Shown here in pieces: positions 27,903 through 37,286 of a stretch of DNA of 64,000 nucleotides; within the stretch, counting starts at the first letter, position 1, and every line of letters starts with the position of its first letter. Source of the stretch: an uncultured Bacteroidales bacterium (lineage in GTDB: Bacteria > Bacteroidota > Bacteroidia > Bacteroidales > UBA932); NCBI GenBank assembly GCA_947168065.1, contig CAMVKH010000003.1, positions 186,001 through 250,000 of the forward strand. Reading direction: 5' to 3'. The notes beneath the pieces are model-generated. The model ran no database searches. It was not told where the DNA came from and saw nothing but the letters and a program-made list of their open reading frames with translations. The position numbers and the translations under genes were made by a program.

Positions 27903-29372
27903 TTAGCTGGCAGGCACAATGATGATGGAAATATTCTTCATCGCTCCATAGCCGTTCGACACCAGCAGGTCGAGATGGCTGGTCGAAGGGGCGATGAAGG
28001 GCATGGGTGCCCTGACAGTAATCAACCAGGTGGATTGACTGGTCCGTTGGGCCGAAGCGTAAAAGTAGTCATGGGCGACCGGCAGGACATCCGCATTGCT
28101 GTCGGCGTTGGCCACGATGCACTCGAAACTGGTGAGTCCGCCCGACAGCATGGTCAGGGTATTGCCCGAGACAGGTGAGCCCAGGGTGACGACGAGGGCT
28201 TTGGCCATCGGGATGAAGAAGCTCATGCCGCCGTTCAAAGTCACATAGACCAGATCGTCCCGCACCTGGACCATGTTCTGTACCACGGTTTCAGGCACGT
28301 CGACGTTGGCTTTGACCTTCTGGCCGTTGTAAAGCAGGAACTGGGGCTGTCCGTCTCCGTAGGCGACGGCCCAGTACCAGGCCGGATCGCCCTTGGTCTG
28401 CTGGAGCGAGAGATGGGGCGATTCAGCGTCCTGACCGTTGGCCTGGATCTTCTCGCCGTTCTCGTTGAGGATCCACTGGAAGGGATCGTTGCCGTACTGG
28501 ATGGTCCAGTACCATTTGTCGTCGGAGGGATCGTCGGTCAGGCGGCGGGCGCCGATGACCGGGACGTTCGTACCCGTTCCGTTGTAGAACGAGTAGGCCT
28601 TGCCGTCCGAGAGGACGATCTTCATACCGATCGTATCGATGCCGTTGAGGATGGGGACCAGGTTGTTCACATAGACTTTTTCCGAGAAGGTCTTGGCCAG
28701 GTTGGTGAAGGTCTCGAGATTCTCATTGGCCGTAACGAGAGACTCCTTCAGTTTCTCGAAAGCTTCCATGGTCGGGGCCTTGATGACCGTTCCGTTGATC
28801 ATGTTGAACTGGATGTAGTCGCCCATGTTGGTCACGCTCTCGAAGTAGGAGGCTCCGTCTTCGCCGGTGGCCTTGCCCAGGTTGCGCCAGATCTCGCCGT
28901 TGTCGTAGGTCACGTACCAGTAGCCGTTTTCGATCTTGAGCTGGGGCGAGATGGCCGAGGTGGTGATCCGGACGCCGAATTCGTCGGTGATGAACACCGG
29001 TTCGGGATCGGAAGGATATTGCACCGTCCAGTACCAGACGCCGTCTTCTCCCTTGGCTACGCCCAGGATGGGTGTCTCGGCGTCGGTTCCGTTGTAAAGC
29101 GTCACCGGGTCGGAGTGGGTGAAGTTCAGCATATAACCGATGGTCTGTCCGTTTTCGGTGAGGGGCTGGACACTGGTCAGGAAATCGTATTCCTGCAGCC
29201 TTTCCATGGTGGTACGCAAACCCGAGAGCGTGGTGTTGAGTTCCTCGCAGCGCGCTTCAAGTTTCTGGATGCGCCGCTCCAGGACGTTCAGGTCGCTTTC
29301 GATCTCGTTGGTGCAGCCGCCCAGCGCCAGCAGGGCCAGGACGGTCAGGAAGATATATTTGCGAAGTTTCAT
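27903..29372 (-). CDS. Coiled-coil lipoprotein of DUF4988 type, paralog 2
   Basis: This 489-residue lipoprotein has lipobox LGGC (Cys20) followed by TNEIESD, then a coiled coil (LNVLERRIQKLEARCEELNTTL). The body repeats a module with aromatic strands: WYWTVQYPSDPEPVFI, SPQLKIENGYWYVTY, WYWTIQYGNDPFQWIL and WYWAVAYGDGQPQFLL. The C-terminal 90 residues form a different beta-sandwich ending ISIIIVPAS. It shares architecture with both neighbours but not close identity. Start and upstream stop are only 3 bases apart, so translation is likely coupled. Function unknown; adhesion or glycan binding at the surface is possible. Confidence 0.72.
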   Translation of the reverse strand: MKLRKYIFLTVLALLALGGCTNEIESDLNVLERRIQKLEARCEELNTTLSGLRTTMERLQEYDFLTSVQPLTENGQTIGYMLNFTHSDPVTLYNGTDAETPILGVAKGEDGVWYWTVQYPSDPEPVFITDEFGVRITTSAISPQLKIENGYWYVTYDNGEIWRNLGKATGEDGASYFESVTNMGDYIQFNMINGTVIKAPTMEAFEKLKESLVTANENLETFTNLAKTFSEKVYVNNLVPILNGIDTIGMKIVLSDGKAYSFYNGTGTNVPVIGARRLTDDPSDDKWYWTIQYGNDPFQWILNENGEKIQANGQDAESPHLSLQQTKGDPAWYWAVAYGDGQPQFLLYNGQKVKANVDVPETVVQNMVQVRDDLVYVTLNGGMSFFIPMAKALVVTLGSPVSGNTLTMLSGGLTSFECIVANADSNADVLPVAHDYFYASAQRTSQSTWLITVRAPMPFIAPSTSHLDLLVSNGYGAMKNISIIIVPAS

Positions 29373-29375
29373 CGT

Positions 29376-30833
29376 TTATTCCTCCTCCTCGATGGTGATG
29401 GTTTTGATGACGGTCACCGGTGCGGTGGACGTGGCGAAGGTGAAGACCGCCATGACTTTACCGGTGCCGGATTGGAAGGAGCCGGGCGAATGGACCTTGA
29501 TGCACGGGTCGCCGTTTTCCAGATATTGCTTGTCGGCGGTAAATCCGCCCTGCGCCAGCAGCGAAAGCCCTACGTCGGGACCGTTGGCCGTATAGCGGAT
29601 ATAGAAGTCCGAATTGTTCTTCATGGTGATTGATTCGCCGATGGCGTTGCCCTGGACGTCGGTGAGGGATACCGTGTACTGCTTGGGCAGGACGAACTTG
29701 GTGCTGTCCTTGAGCATGACGACCAGTGAATCGCGATAATCGTTCACGGACAGGAAGACGCGCTGGACCGAATCGACGGCGTGGGGAGCCCATCCGTCGC
29801 TGACGCGGGTGCGGAGGAACTCCGTGGAGCCGTTCGTGGTCACGGTCCAGTAGAAATTGCCGTCGCTGCCGCGCTGGACGGAGAGCGTCGGGATCTCGGC
29901 TTCCTCACTCTCGGCGGGAATCATCTGCCCTTCGGGCGAGAGGACCCATTTTTCGCCGGAGTCGCCGATGGAGTAGGCCCAGTAGAGATGGCCGTCCGAG
30001 TGTTTCTTGATGAAGATGGACGGGCTCAGCGAGGAGGTCCAGTCGTGGATGCTAAGGCTCCGGCCGTTCGACAGGGTGACGGTCAGACCGGTGGTGTCGC
30101 CGGCGTTGAGGATCGGCCGGATGGAGGTGATCCAGACCAGGCGCTTGCGGGCGGCCGTCACGATGTCCATCTGGGCGGCAGCGTTGTCGTTGACTTTCTG
30201 GTATTCGTCCTGGAGCTTCAGGAACGTGGTGTAGTAGGGGATCTGCAGCACCTGGCCGTTGGTGAGCCGGATGGCCACGTAGTCTTCGTAGCGCACGACC
30301 GAGTGGAACATCTGGTCGCCGTTTTCGCCGTCGGCCTTGCCGAGCTGCGTCCAGTTCACGCCGTCGGTGGTGATGTAGAAGTAGCCGTTGCGGATGGTGA
30401 TCTGGGGCAGCACGCCGATGGCCAGCATCAGGCTTCCGTCGGCGGCCTGCAGCCATTTCCAGTCTTCGTCGCCGTACTGGACAGTCCAGTAGTAGTTGCC
30501 GTCGACGGCGTATTCGCGGCTCGAAACGATCGGAACCAGTCCGTTTTCACCGTTGGTGATGGTCACCGGTTCGTGTTTGACGAAGTTGATCTTGTAGCCG
30601 ACGGTGGTCGTGCCGGAGCGGATCTCGGTCACGCCTGTGATCATGTCCTGGCTCTGGATGACCTCGACCAGGGCCTGGACGGTCGCCAATTCCTTGTTCA
30701 GCTTCTCACACAGGATGGTCAGGTCGTCGACGCGGCCTTCCAGTTCGTCCAGCTTGTTGTTAATTTCGTCGTAGCACCCGGGCGGCAACAGGAATGTCAC
30801 CAGGAAGAGTATCGACCAAATCAGTTTTTTCAT
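29376..30833 (-). CDS. Coiled-coil lipoprotein of DUF4988 type, paralog 1
   Basis: This 485-residue lipoprotein starts at 30833, which places Cys20 after LLPPG, a slightly unusual lipobox, followed by YDEIN. A coiled coil follows (KLDELEGRVDDLTILCEKLNKEL), then repeats of the aromatic beta module (YYWTVQYGDEDWKWL, LPQITIRNGYFYIT, LYWAYSIGDSGEKWVL, FYWTVTTNGSTEFL). The C-terminal domain ends in acidic IEEEE. It lies 26 bases after the Omp85-like barrel gene. The lipid-anchored Cys is at residue 20 in all three paralogs. Confidence 0.72.
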   Translation of the reverse strand: MKKLIWSILFLVTFLLPPGCYDEINNKLDELEGRVDDLTILCEKLNKELATVQALVEVIQSQDMITGVTEIRSGTTTVGYKINFVKHEPVTITNGENGLVPIVSSREYAVDGNYYWTVQYGDEDWKWLQAADGSLMLAIGVLPQITIRNGYFYITTDGVNWTQLGKADGENGDQMFHSVVRYEDYVAIRLTNGQVLQIPYYTTFLKLQDEYQKVNDNAAAQMDIVTAARKRLVWITSIRPILNAGDTTGLTVTLSNGRSLSIHDWTSSLSPSIFIKKHSDGHLYWAYSIGDSGEKWVLSPEGQMIPAESEEAEIPTLSVQRGSDGNFYWTVTTNGSTEFLRTRVSDGWAPHAVDSVQRVFLSVNDYRDSLVVMLKDSTKFVLPKQYTVSLTDVQGNAIGESITMKNNSDFYIRYTANGPDVGLSLLAQGGFTADKQYLENGDPCIKVHSPGSFQSGTGKVMAVFTFATSTAPVTVIKTITIEEEE

Positions 30834-30859
30834 ATCGTAATGGATGTGTTTTTTTGTCA

Positions 30860-32164
30860 TCAGAAGAGGAAGCCCGTGTTGAAATAGAGCGAGCCGCCCC
30901 GGCGGTTGTCCTGCCGGTTGAAGGCCTGGCCGTAGTCCAGGGAGATGATGAAGTTGCGGTTGAGGATGGCGCGCAGGCCGCCGCCGGCCGACAGGTGGAA
31001 GGACTCAGGTGCGCCCTTGACAAGCTGTTCGGGAATCTTGCCTGCGGCAAGGGGAACCTTCCAGGTATCCGCATCGACGGAGACATCGGTGTATTCCTTC
31101 AGGACACGGCCGCCGTCGAAGAAGATGTTGGCTCCGAAAGCGAGGTCCTGGTCCAGGACGCGGGTTTCGAAGAACTTCCAGCGCAGCTCGGCGTTGAAGT
31201 AGCAGACGCTCTGTCCTTGCAGGCGGCCGCGCATCACGCCGCGGATGGTGTTGTAGCCGCCGAATCCGTCGTGGTCCCAGCCGGGGCCGCCGAGAACGGA
31301 TTCAAAAGGCAGCACGTAGAATGCGGGTTTGCCGATATAACCCTGGATGCCGGCACGGTAGGCCAGTACCAGTTTGTCGCGCATGAGCGGGAAGTACTGT
31401 CGCAGCACGGCGCTGTAGCTTCCGTAGGGTTTGTTGGTCCCCATCCACTTGGGGGCCCATTCCATGAAGGCGTCGGCCCACAGGCCGCGGCTGGGCGCGG
31501 CCTCGGCGTCGCGGCTGTCGTACGACAGGCCGGCGCGCCAGGCGCTGGTCATGCCGCCGTTGAACTCGTCGGCCGCGATGAAGCCCAGGTCCTGGTACCA
31601 TTCGAAGAGACTCTTCTTGAAAGGAAGCTCTTCCAGGGCGTCACCATCGAATTCGTCGAGGATGAAGTAGCGGAAGTGATAGCCGAATTTCCAGTAGAGC
31701 TTGCCGAAGATCTTGCCCGTAAAGTCGATTTTGCCGACAGGCATCTTGCGGCTCATCTTGTAGTAGCCCGTAGGCAGGGAGGCGTCGTAATAGGATGCGT
31801 AGCCGCCGAAGCCGTAGAAGTCATAGGCCTTTTCGTCGGCATACTGTGCGGTGAAGGTGAAGCGGATGCCGGGAATCAGGAAGCGGTTGTCGTAGCTCAG
31901 GGTATAGAGCTGCGAACCTTTCAGGTACCAGGAGGCCTCCGTATAGATGGTCTGCCGCGGGTTGGGATACCAGCCTTCGCGGCCGAAGTCATAGACGTTG
32001 CCCTGGACACCGAGCCGCATGCCCATGTCCGGGTCGTAGCCCAGGATCGGGAAGCCGCCTCCCGTGAAGCCGGTCCTGGCTTCTTGCGGGGCGGCCGCTT
32101 CCTGCGCGAAGGCGCGCAGGGTCAGTGTCAACAGGACCAGTATCGTTGCGAAGCGTTTCTTCAT
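30860..32164 (-). CDS. Short Omp85/BamA-TamA-like outer-membrane beta-barrel protein
   Basis: This 434-residue protein has a signal peptide (to AFAQ, about residue 21) and then, without any POTRA domain, a barrel of amphipathic strands that ends FNTGFLF with a terminal Phe, the BAM recognition signature. Segments GGPGWDHDGFGGYNTIRGVMRGRLQG and ELRWKF resemble the last strands and the RG-rich lid loop of the Omp85 (D15 surface antigen) family. Its ATG overlaps the stop of the acyltransferase gene (ATGA), so the two are translationally coupled. Possible roles are lipoprotein or lipid export across the outer membrane. Confidence 0.75.
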   Translation of the reverse strand: MKKRFATILVLLTLTLRAFAQEAAAPQEARTGFTGGGFPILGYDPDMGMRLGVQGNVYDFGREGWYPNPRQTIYTEASWYLKGSQLYTLSYDNRFLIPGIRFTFTAQYADEKAYDFYGFGGYASYYDASLPTGYYKMSRKMPVGKIDFTGKIFGKLYWKFGYHFRYFILDEFDGDALEELPFKKSLFEWYQDLGFIAADEFNGGMTSAWRAGLSYDSRDAEAAPSRGLWADAFMEWAPKWMGTNKPYGSYSAVLRQYFPLMRDKLVLAYRAGIQGYIGKPAFYVLPFESVLGGPGWDHDGFGGYNTIRGVMRGRLQGQSVCYFNAELRWKFFETRVLDQDLAFGANIFFDGGRVLKEYTDVSVDADTWKVPLAAGKIPEQLVKGAPESFHLSAGGGLRAILNRNFIISLDYGQAFNRQDNRRGGSLYFNTGFLF

Positions 32165-33459
32165 ATTTCCAATTGTCTCAAATCCAACATAATCTGCTCC
32201 TTTTGCCGGCGGAGCTTGCCGTTGAAAAGATAGCGCCAGGCCGAGGCGGTGCGCCGTACCAGCTCGAAATAGTCGTAGGTGAGCAGCGGAGCGGGGAACA
32301 GCAGCACGACGGCCAGCAGGGCCCAATACCATTTGACCGTACAGAACAAGACGATGGCCGCGATTGCCGCCAGGACGGACCACAGGATGATCATGGTCGC
32401 GCAGCGGAACGAGTTGCGGAAGGTCCGGTCCTTCGGGCGGGAGGCCAGCACTTCGGCCGTGACCCAGCCGGGCAGCGAGGCGGTACCGAGCACCAGGGCG
32501 AAGGGCAGGAACACCAGCGTACGGAGTGTGTACCACAAGGCGGACAGGAAAGGTCTGCGGGTGTGGATGGCGTGCAGGCTGATGCGTGTGCGCTTGCGCT
32601 CCTGCGCGAATGCCAGGGCCTTTTCAAAGAACTTGGCAGCTTTTTCGGGCGCCTCTTCGCGGAGCTTTCCGAGCTTTCCGACGGCCTCGCGGTTGGCGTC
32701 GAGCCGCTGCTGCAGTCTGCATTCAGGAATGCTGCCGCTTGCGAGCCGGGCCAGTTCCCACTTGGCGTCGTAATCCTCGTCGTCGGGGATATAGACGATG
32801 TGCTGCTTCATGCCTTCGGCCGTCCGGTTCTTGATCTCGACCAGCATTTCGGGTTCGCTCATTTCGGGATGGGCTTCCATGAGCGCCGTCACGTCGATCG
32901 GTTCGCCGACCGTGGCCAGGAGGGTGGAGCGGTAGCGGAAATAGTCGCCGTACTCGCAGCCGATCGGCACGATGTACACGTGCTGGCCGTCTTCCATCCC
33001 TTTCACGGCTCCGTAGGCAATCCGCGACAAGCCCTTGCCCAGCGGGAGCAAGCTATGCTTGGGGCGGTGCATTCCTTCGGGTAAGATGCAAAAAGGGACC
33101 CGATTGTTGAGTACCTCGATGGAATTTTCGATGGTTTTTTCGGAGTCGAGCACGCTGCGGAAGCCGTCGCGGACCCGGTTGATGGGCATAATCTTGAAGA
33201 AAGTCAAGATTTTGCGGATCATGGGTTTTTTGAAGATGTCGGCGCGGGCTACGAACACTTTCTTGGCGGGGTTCATGGCCAGTACGGCGAGCGGGTCCAT
33301 CAGGGCGTCGCAGTGGTTGGGGGAGAAGATCACGGCACCGTCTTTCGGAATCCTTTCCAGCCCTTCGTACCGGATCTTCTTGAAGGATCCGCGGATGTAC
33401 CGGTCGGCGATGAAGCGCACGAAGGTGTACCACGGGTCGTTTTCATATATTTTCTTCAT
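32161..33459 (-). CDS. PlsC-like 1-acyl-glycerol-phosphate acyltransferase family protein
   Basis: This 432-residue membrane enzyme has the acyltransferase motif I HX4D (NHCDALMD, about residues 48-55), motif II around INRVRDGFRS and motif III FCILPEGMHRPKHSLLPLGKGL. The usual TRS after PEG is replaced by MHR, and the protein is much longer than PlsC (about 240), with a C-terminal half carrying two or three transmembrane segments (residues about 310-400). It is the first gene of a five-gene operon. A role in making an unusual lipid or acylating a partner lipoprotein is inference. Confidence 0.82.
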   Translation of the reverse strand: MKKIYENDPWYTFVRFIADRYIRGSFKKIRYEGLERIPKDGAVIFSPNHCDALMDPLAVLAMNPAKKVFVARADIFKKPMIRKILTFFKIMPINRVRDGFRSVLDSEKTIENSIEVLNNRVPFCILPEGMHRPKHSLLPLGKGLSRIAYGAVKGMEDGQHVYIVPIGCEYGDYFRYRSTLLATVGEPIDVTALMEAHPEMSEPEMLVEIKNRTAEGMKQHIVYIPDDEDYDAKWELARLASGSIPECRLQQRLDANREAVGKLGKLREEAPEKAAKFFEKALAFAQERKRTRISLHAIHTRRPFLSALWYTLRTLVFLPFALVLGTASLPGWVTAEVLASRPKDRTFRNSFRCATMIILWSVLAAIAAIVLFCTVKWYWALLAVVLLFPAPLLTYDYFELVRRTASAWRYLFNGKLRRQKEQIMLDLRQLEI

Positions 33460-33545
33460 GGGCGAAAATTCACCTATTTAAATAATAACTCGCTAAGGTA
33501 GAAAAAACCGTCGAATTTTCACAGATTTTTGTTTACATTTGTAGT

Positions 33546-34511
33546 ATGGCTTACACCTTCATGTTCTATAACCTGGAGAATCTCTACGATACCCTGGACG
33601 ATCCGTCCACGGACGACGACGAATACACTCCCATGGGCGACAAGCGCTGGACGCGCGACAAATACGAAAAGAAACTCTCCAACCTGAGCGAGATCTTCTC
33701 GGCCGTGTCCTCGGCGCACAACGGTTTTCCGGTCGTGGCGGGCGTTTCGGAAGTGGAGAACCTCAAGGTGTTGCGCGACCTGGTGGCCCAGAAGCGCATG
33801 TCGGGCGCCCACTACAAGTGCATCCATTTCGAGTCGAACGACGCCCGCGGCGTGGAGGTGGGCATGCTCTACCGTCCCGACAAGTTCACGCTGATGGGCT
33901 GCGAGCCGCTCAAGCTCGAGCTGCGCAGCGGTCGCGAATACATCGGCCGCGACATCCTCTCGGCCTGGGGCTCCATCGAAGGTGAGATGTTCGCTTTCTA
34001 CATCTGCCATTTCCTTTCCCGCCGGGGCGGAGTCGCTTCCTCGTCGGGTTTCCGCCGGGCCGGCGCCGAAACGGCCCGCGACCACGCCGAGGAACTGCGC
34101 AGGCAGTATCCCGACATCAAGGTGGTCATCATGGGCGATATGAACGACAACCCTTCCGACGAATCGCTCTCGGTGCTCCTCAGGGCCCACAAGACCATCT
34201 TCAACGTGCCCGAAGGCGAGTATTTCAACCCGTTCTGGATGCTGGCCGAAGAAGGGAAGGGCACCAGTATCCACAACCACCGCTGGGTGCTCTACGACCA
34301 GCTCATCGTGTCGTACAACATGCTGCCCACCTACCCGTCGCTCAAGGGTTTCCGCGTGGTGCGGCTTGACGGCAAAAACCACTACGGCGAGATCTTCTGC
34401 CGCAATTTCATGCTCCGCAAGGGCGCTCCGCGCCGCAGCTACTACGGCAACACCTTCGACAACGGCTACAGCGACCATCTCCCCGTGCTGATCAAGATCG
34501 ACAGGCGATGA
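33546..34511 (+). CDS. Endonuclease/exonuclease/phosphatase family protein
   Basis: This 321-residue protein opens with FMFYNLENLYD, the N-terminal Asn motif of the DNase I-like fold, and has the metal-binding Glu in GVSEVENLKVL, catalytic GDMNDNPSD and the terminal SDHLPVLIK His motif. All active-site positions are present. No signal peptide is seen, so it is cytoplasmic; many Bacteroidetes homologs are exported. Substrate could be DNA, a phosphoester or inositol phosphate. A TACATTTG box (33534-33541) ends 4 bases before the ATG, so the transcript is likely leaderless. It overlaps the HAD gene by ATGA. Confidence 0.88.
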   Translation: MAYTFMFYNLENLYDTLDDPSTDDDEYTPMGDKRWTRDKYEKKLSNLSEIFSAVSSAHNGFPVVAGVSEVENLKVLRDLVAQKRMSGAHYKCIHFESNDARGVEVGMLYRPDKFTLMGCEPLKLELRSGREYIGRDILSAWGSIEGEMFAFYICHFLSRRGGVASSSGFRRAGAETARDHAEELRRQYPDIKVVIMGDMNDNPSDESLSVLLRAHKTIFNVPEGEYFNPFWMLAEEGKGTSIHNHRWVLYDQLIVSYNMLPTYPSLKGFRVVRLDGKNHYGEIFCRNFMLRKGAPRRSYYGNTFDNGYSDHLPVLIKIDRR

Positions 34512-35134
34512 AATACCGTCATTTCGTGTTCGACATCGACGGCACGCTCCTCGACACGGAGCGCACCGGCGTGCTGTCGCTCATCCAGACGGTGCGCGAA
34601 CTGATGGGCGAGGAACTCCCCTACGAGAAGGCTTATCATTTTTTTGGGATCCCAAGCGCAAAAGCCTCCGGGATACTGGGTTACGACGATGCGGCGCGTT
34701 TCGGCGAGGTCTGGGAAGAGCATTTCCAGGAACTGATGCACCTGGTCAAGCCTTTCCCCGGTGTGGCGCAGGTGCTCTCCGACCTGCGGGCGCGGGGATA
34801 CCATACGGGCGTGGTCACGTCGCGCTCCCGGACGGAGATCAACTACGATCCGCACCTGGCGGTCCTGCTGCCCTTCTTCGAAGTGGTCATCGGCTCGGAG
34901 CAGAGCGAACGGCACAAGCCTTTCCCCGACCCGATGCTCGCCTATCTCAAAGCGGCTGACGCCCGGGCTTCGGAGACGCTCTATCTGGGCGACACGATGC
35001 ACGACTACCGCTGCGGCCACGATGCGGGCTGCGATTTCGCCCTGGCCGACTGGCGGGGCAGGGGTACGCAGGGCATCCCGGCGGACTACGTGTTCACCGA
35101 TGAAGCGGGCCTCAGGGCGTTGCTGGCGTTGTAG
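34508..35134 (+). CDS. HAD superfamily phosphatase (phosphoglycolate phosphatase-like)
   Basis: This 208-residue haloacid dehalogenase-type hydrolase has motif I DIDGTLLD (Asp9 nucleophile, Asp11 acid/base), a four-helix cap (about residues 17-80), motif II VTSRS, motif III Lys near KPFPDP, and motif IV YLGDTMHDYRCG. It fits the PGP/beta-phosphoglucomutase branch; substrate unknown, a small sugar or glycolate phosphate most likely. Its ATG overlaps the stop of the preceding nuclease-fold gene, so the pair forms one unit. Confidence 0.88.
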   Translation: MKYRHFVFDIDGTLLDTERTGVLSLIQTVRELMGEELPYEKAYHFFGIPSAKASGILGYDDAARFGEVWEEHFQELMHLVKPFPGVAQVLSDLRARGYHTGVVTSRSRTEINYDPHLAVLLPFFEVVIGSEQSERHKPFPDPMLAYLKAADARASETLYLGDTMHDYRCGHDAGCDFALADWRGRGTQGIPADYVFTDEAGLRALLAL

Positions 35135-35140
35135 GGAGGA

Positions 35141-35542
35141 TCAGAGACCGCGTTCCTGCATCCGTTTGTCGCGGCGCTTCTTCTCTTTTCCGTAGGAGGA
35201 TTTGAGGTATTTTTGCCACTGCTCTTCCGTGAAGATCTTCTGGAAGGCATCGTCGGTGGCGGCCATCCATTTGTCGGAGATGAGCTGGAAGGTCTCCTGG
35301 TTGCTGGCGCCGGTCTTGCGCGTCTGCTCGAATTCCTCCGTCATCGCAGGGAAGTTGTACTGGAGGACCGAGTCGACGAAGAAGACCTGCACTTCGTCGA
35401 GCTTGAACGTGCGCGTCAGGTTTTCGAGCTGGGTGTTGATGATCTTGTCCATGTCGGGCTCCTGGGGGTTCTGGGCCCAGGCGGCCGGAGCGGCTGCCAG
35501 CAGGAGCGTTGCGGCGAGTATCGTGGTGAGGAAACGGTTCAT
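35141..35542 (-). CDS. Small secreted protein of unknown function
   Basis: This 133-residue product has a clear signal peptide (cleavage after AWAQ, about residue 24) and a mature helical region of 109 residues (NTQLENLTRTFKLDEVQV, EEQWQKYLK) ending in a basic tail (KEKKRRDKRMQERG). The pattern resembles small Bacteroidetes periplasmic helical-bundle proteins with a Spy/CpxP-like look, but I cannot name a family. A TATCTTTG -7 box (35563-35570, minus strand) lies 20 bases upstream. It is convergent with the HAD gene, 6 bases apart. Confidence 0.7.
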   Translation of the reverse strand: MNRFLTTILAATLLLAAAPAAWAQNPQEPDMDKIINTQLENLTRTFKLDEVQVFFVDSVLQYNFPAMTEEFEQTRKTGASNQETFQLISDKWMAATDDAFQKIFTEEQWQKYLKSSYGKEKKRRDKRMQERGL

Positions 35543-35617
35543 GTCTTTGACGCTTGATTTGGCAAAGATACGCTAATTTTTTATCTTCGTAGGCAAAACT
35601 GAAACAAAACTCGTTCC

Positions 35618-37282
35618 ATGAAAAGACTCTCAGCTCTTCTGGCGTGCCTGCTCCTGCTGGTGACGGCCCGCCCTGCGGCAGACGCCTGCACCAATGTGAT
35701 CATTACCAAGGGGGCTTCGGCCGACGGTTCCTGCATGGTGACCTATGCGGCTGATTCCCACCAGCTCTATGGCGAACTCTATTTCCACCCTGCCGCCAAC
35801 TGGCCGGTCGGTTCGAAGCTGGACGTCTACGACTGGGACAGCGGCTACTACCGCGGCAAGATCGCCCAGGTGCCCCACACCTTCCAGACCGTGGGCAATA
35901 TGAACGAGCACCAGCTCATCATCATGGAAACCACTTTCGGCGGCCGCGAGGGCCTCTCCAACAAGGACGGCATCATCGACTACGGTTCACTGATCTACAT
36001 CACCTTGCAGCGCGCCCGCACGGCCCGCGAAGCCATCCGCACCATCGACGAGCTGGTCCAGACCTATGGCTATTGCTCTGAAGGCGAGACATTTTCAATC
36101 GTCGACAAAGACGAGTGCTGGATTTTCGAGATTGTGGGCAAGGGGGAGCAGAAAGGCGCTGTCTGGGTGGCGGTCCGCATCCCCGACGGGATGATTTCGG
36201 CCCACGCCAACCAGAGCCGCATCCATCATTTCCCGCTCAACGACCCGGAGAACTGCCTCTATACGCCCGACGTGATTTCCTTCGCCCGCGAGAAGGGTTT
36301 CTTCAACGGGAAGGATGAGGATTTCAGTTTCTGCGACGCCTATTGCCCCGCCGACTGGGGTGCCCTCCGGGGTTGCGAGGCGCGCGTCTGGTCGGCCTTC
36401 CGCCTGCTGGGCGGCAGCAATTTCGACGATGCGAAGTATCTCGATTTCGCCTCGGGCGAGAATCCCGCCAACAAGATGCCGCTCTGCATCCGTCCCGAGA
36501 AGAAAGTCTCGGTCAAGGCCCTGGCCGACGTGATGCGCGACCACTATGAAGGCACTGCCTTCGATTTCAGTGAGGAAGCCGGCGCGGGTGTAAGCCGGGT
36601 TCCGTACCGCTGGCGCCCGATGAGCTTCGAGCTCGACGGCAAGGAATATATGTTCGAGCGGGCGATCGCCACGCAGCAGACCGGTTTCTGGTATCTGGGC
36701 CAGGCCCGCAGCTGGCTGCCCGACGAGGTGGGCGGTGTGCTCTGGTTCGGCGTGGACGATGCCGCCACCAGTGCCCTGACCCCCATCTACACCTGCATCA
36801 GCCAGGTGCCCGAGTGCTTCCGCGAAGGCAACGGTTCCATGCTCGAATACAGCCCCACCTCCGCGTTCTGGCTCTTCAACCGCGTGGCGCAGTTCTCCTA
36901 CCTGTTCTACGACCGCGCCGAGCCCGAGATCCGCGCTGCGGCCGACTGCTACGAGAACGAGAACGTGAAACTGGTGGCCGAGCAGGATGCCATGGCCCTC
37001 AAGATGCTGGAAGGCGGCAACCGCGGCCAGGCGGTGCGGATGCTCACCGAGTTCTGCGCCCGTCGCTCCCAGACCTTGTTCAACACTTGGAACGACTTGA
37101 GCAACTATCTGCTGGTCAAATATATGGATGGAAACGTGAAGCGGCAGAACGAGGACGGAAGCTTCCAGGACAACGGCTCCGGCAAGCCCATCCCCGCCTC
37201 GCCGATCCATCCCAAATTCCGCGAACGCTGGCTGCGCGCCGTGGTCAAGGACCATGGCGACGTGATGGAAGTCAAGCGTTAG
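35618..37282 (+). CDS. C69 family dipeptidase
   Basis: This 554-residue N-terminal-nucleophile hydrolase has a leader of 23 residues followed by Cys24 in DACTNVIITKGAS; in the PepD/C69 family that Cys becomes the nucleophile after processing. Conserved blocks include GNMNEHQLIIMETTFGGRE, RTAREAIRTIDELVQTYGY, FSIVDKDECWIFEI and HANQSRIHHFP. The signal-like leader suggests a periplasmic or outer-membrane enzyme that splits dipeptides. Single gene with a near-consensus TATCTTCG -7 box (35582-35589). Its 3' end is 4 bases from the convergent BACON-like lipoprotein gene. Confidence 0.9.
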   Translation: MKRLSALLACLLLLVTARPAADACTNVIITKGASADGSCMVTYAADSHQLYGELYFHPAANWPVGSKLDVYDWDSGYYRGKIAQVPHTFQTVGNMNEHQLIIMETTFGGREGLSNKDGIIDYGSLIYITLQRARTAREAIRTIDELVQTYGYCSEGETFSIVDKDECWIFEIVGKGEQKGAVWVAVRIPDGMISAHANQSRIHHFPLNDPENCLYTPDVISFAREKGFFNGKDEDFSFCDAYCPADWGALRGCEARVWSAFRLLGGSNFDDAKYLDFASGENPANKMPLCIRPEKKVSVKALADVMRDHYEGTAFDFSEEAGAGVSRVPYRWRPMSFELDGKEYMFERAIATQQTGFWYLGQARSWLPDEVGGVLWFGVDDAATSALTPIYTCISQVPECFREGNGSMLEYSPTSAFWLFNRVAQFSYLFYDRAEPEIRAAADCYENENVKLVAEQDAMALKMLEGGNRGQAVRMLTEFCARRSQTLFNTWNDLSNYLLVKYMDGNVKRQNEDGSFQDNGSGKPIPASPIHPKFRERWLRAVVKDHGDVMEVKR

Positions 37283-37286
37283 GAAG

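Noticed and set aside
26082-30833. Repeated YWT-Q-YG segments in the three lipoproteins as a DNA repeat or CRISPR-like array
   Set aside because: The similarity is at protein level with diverged codons and irregular spacing; no identical DNA repeats or spacers.
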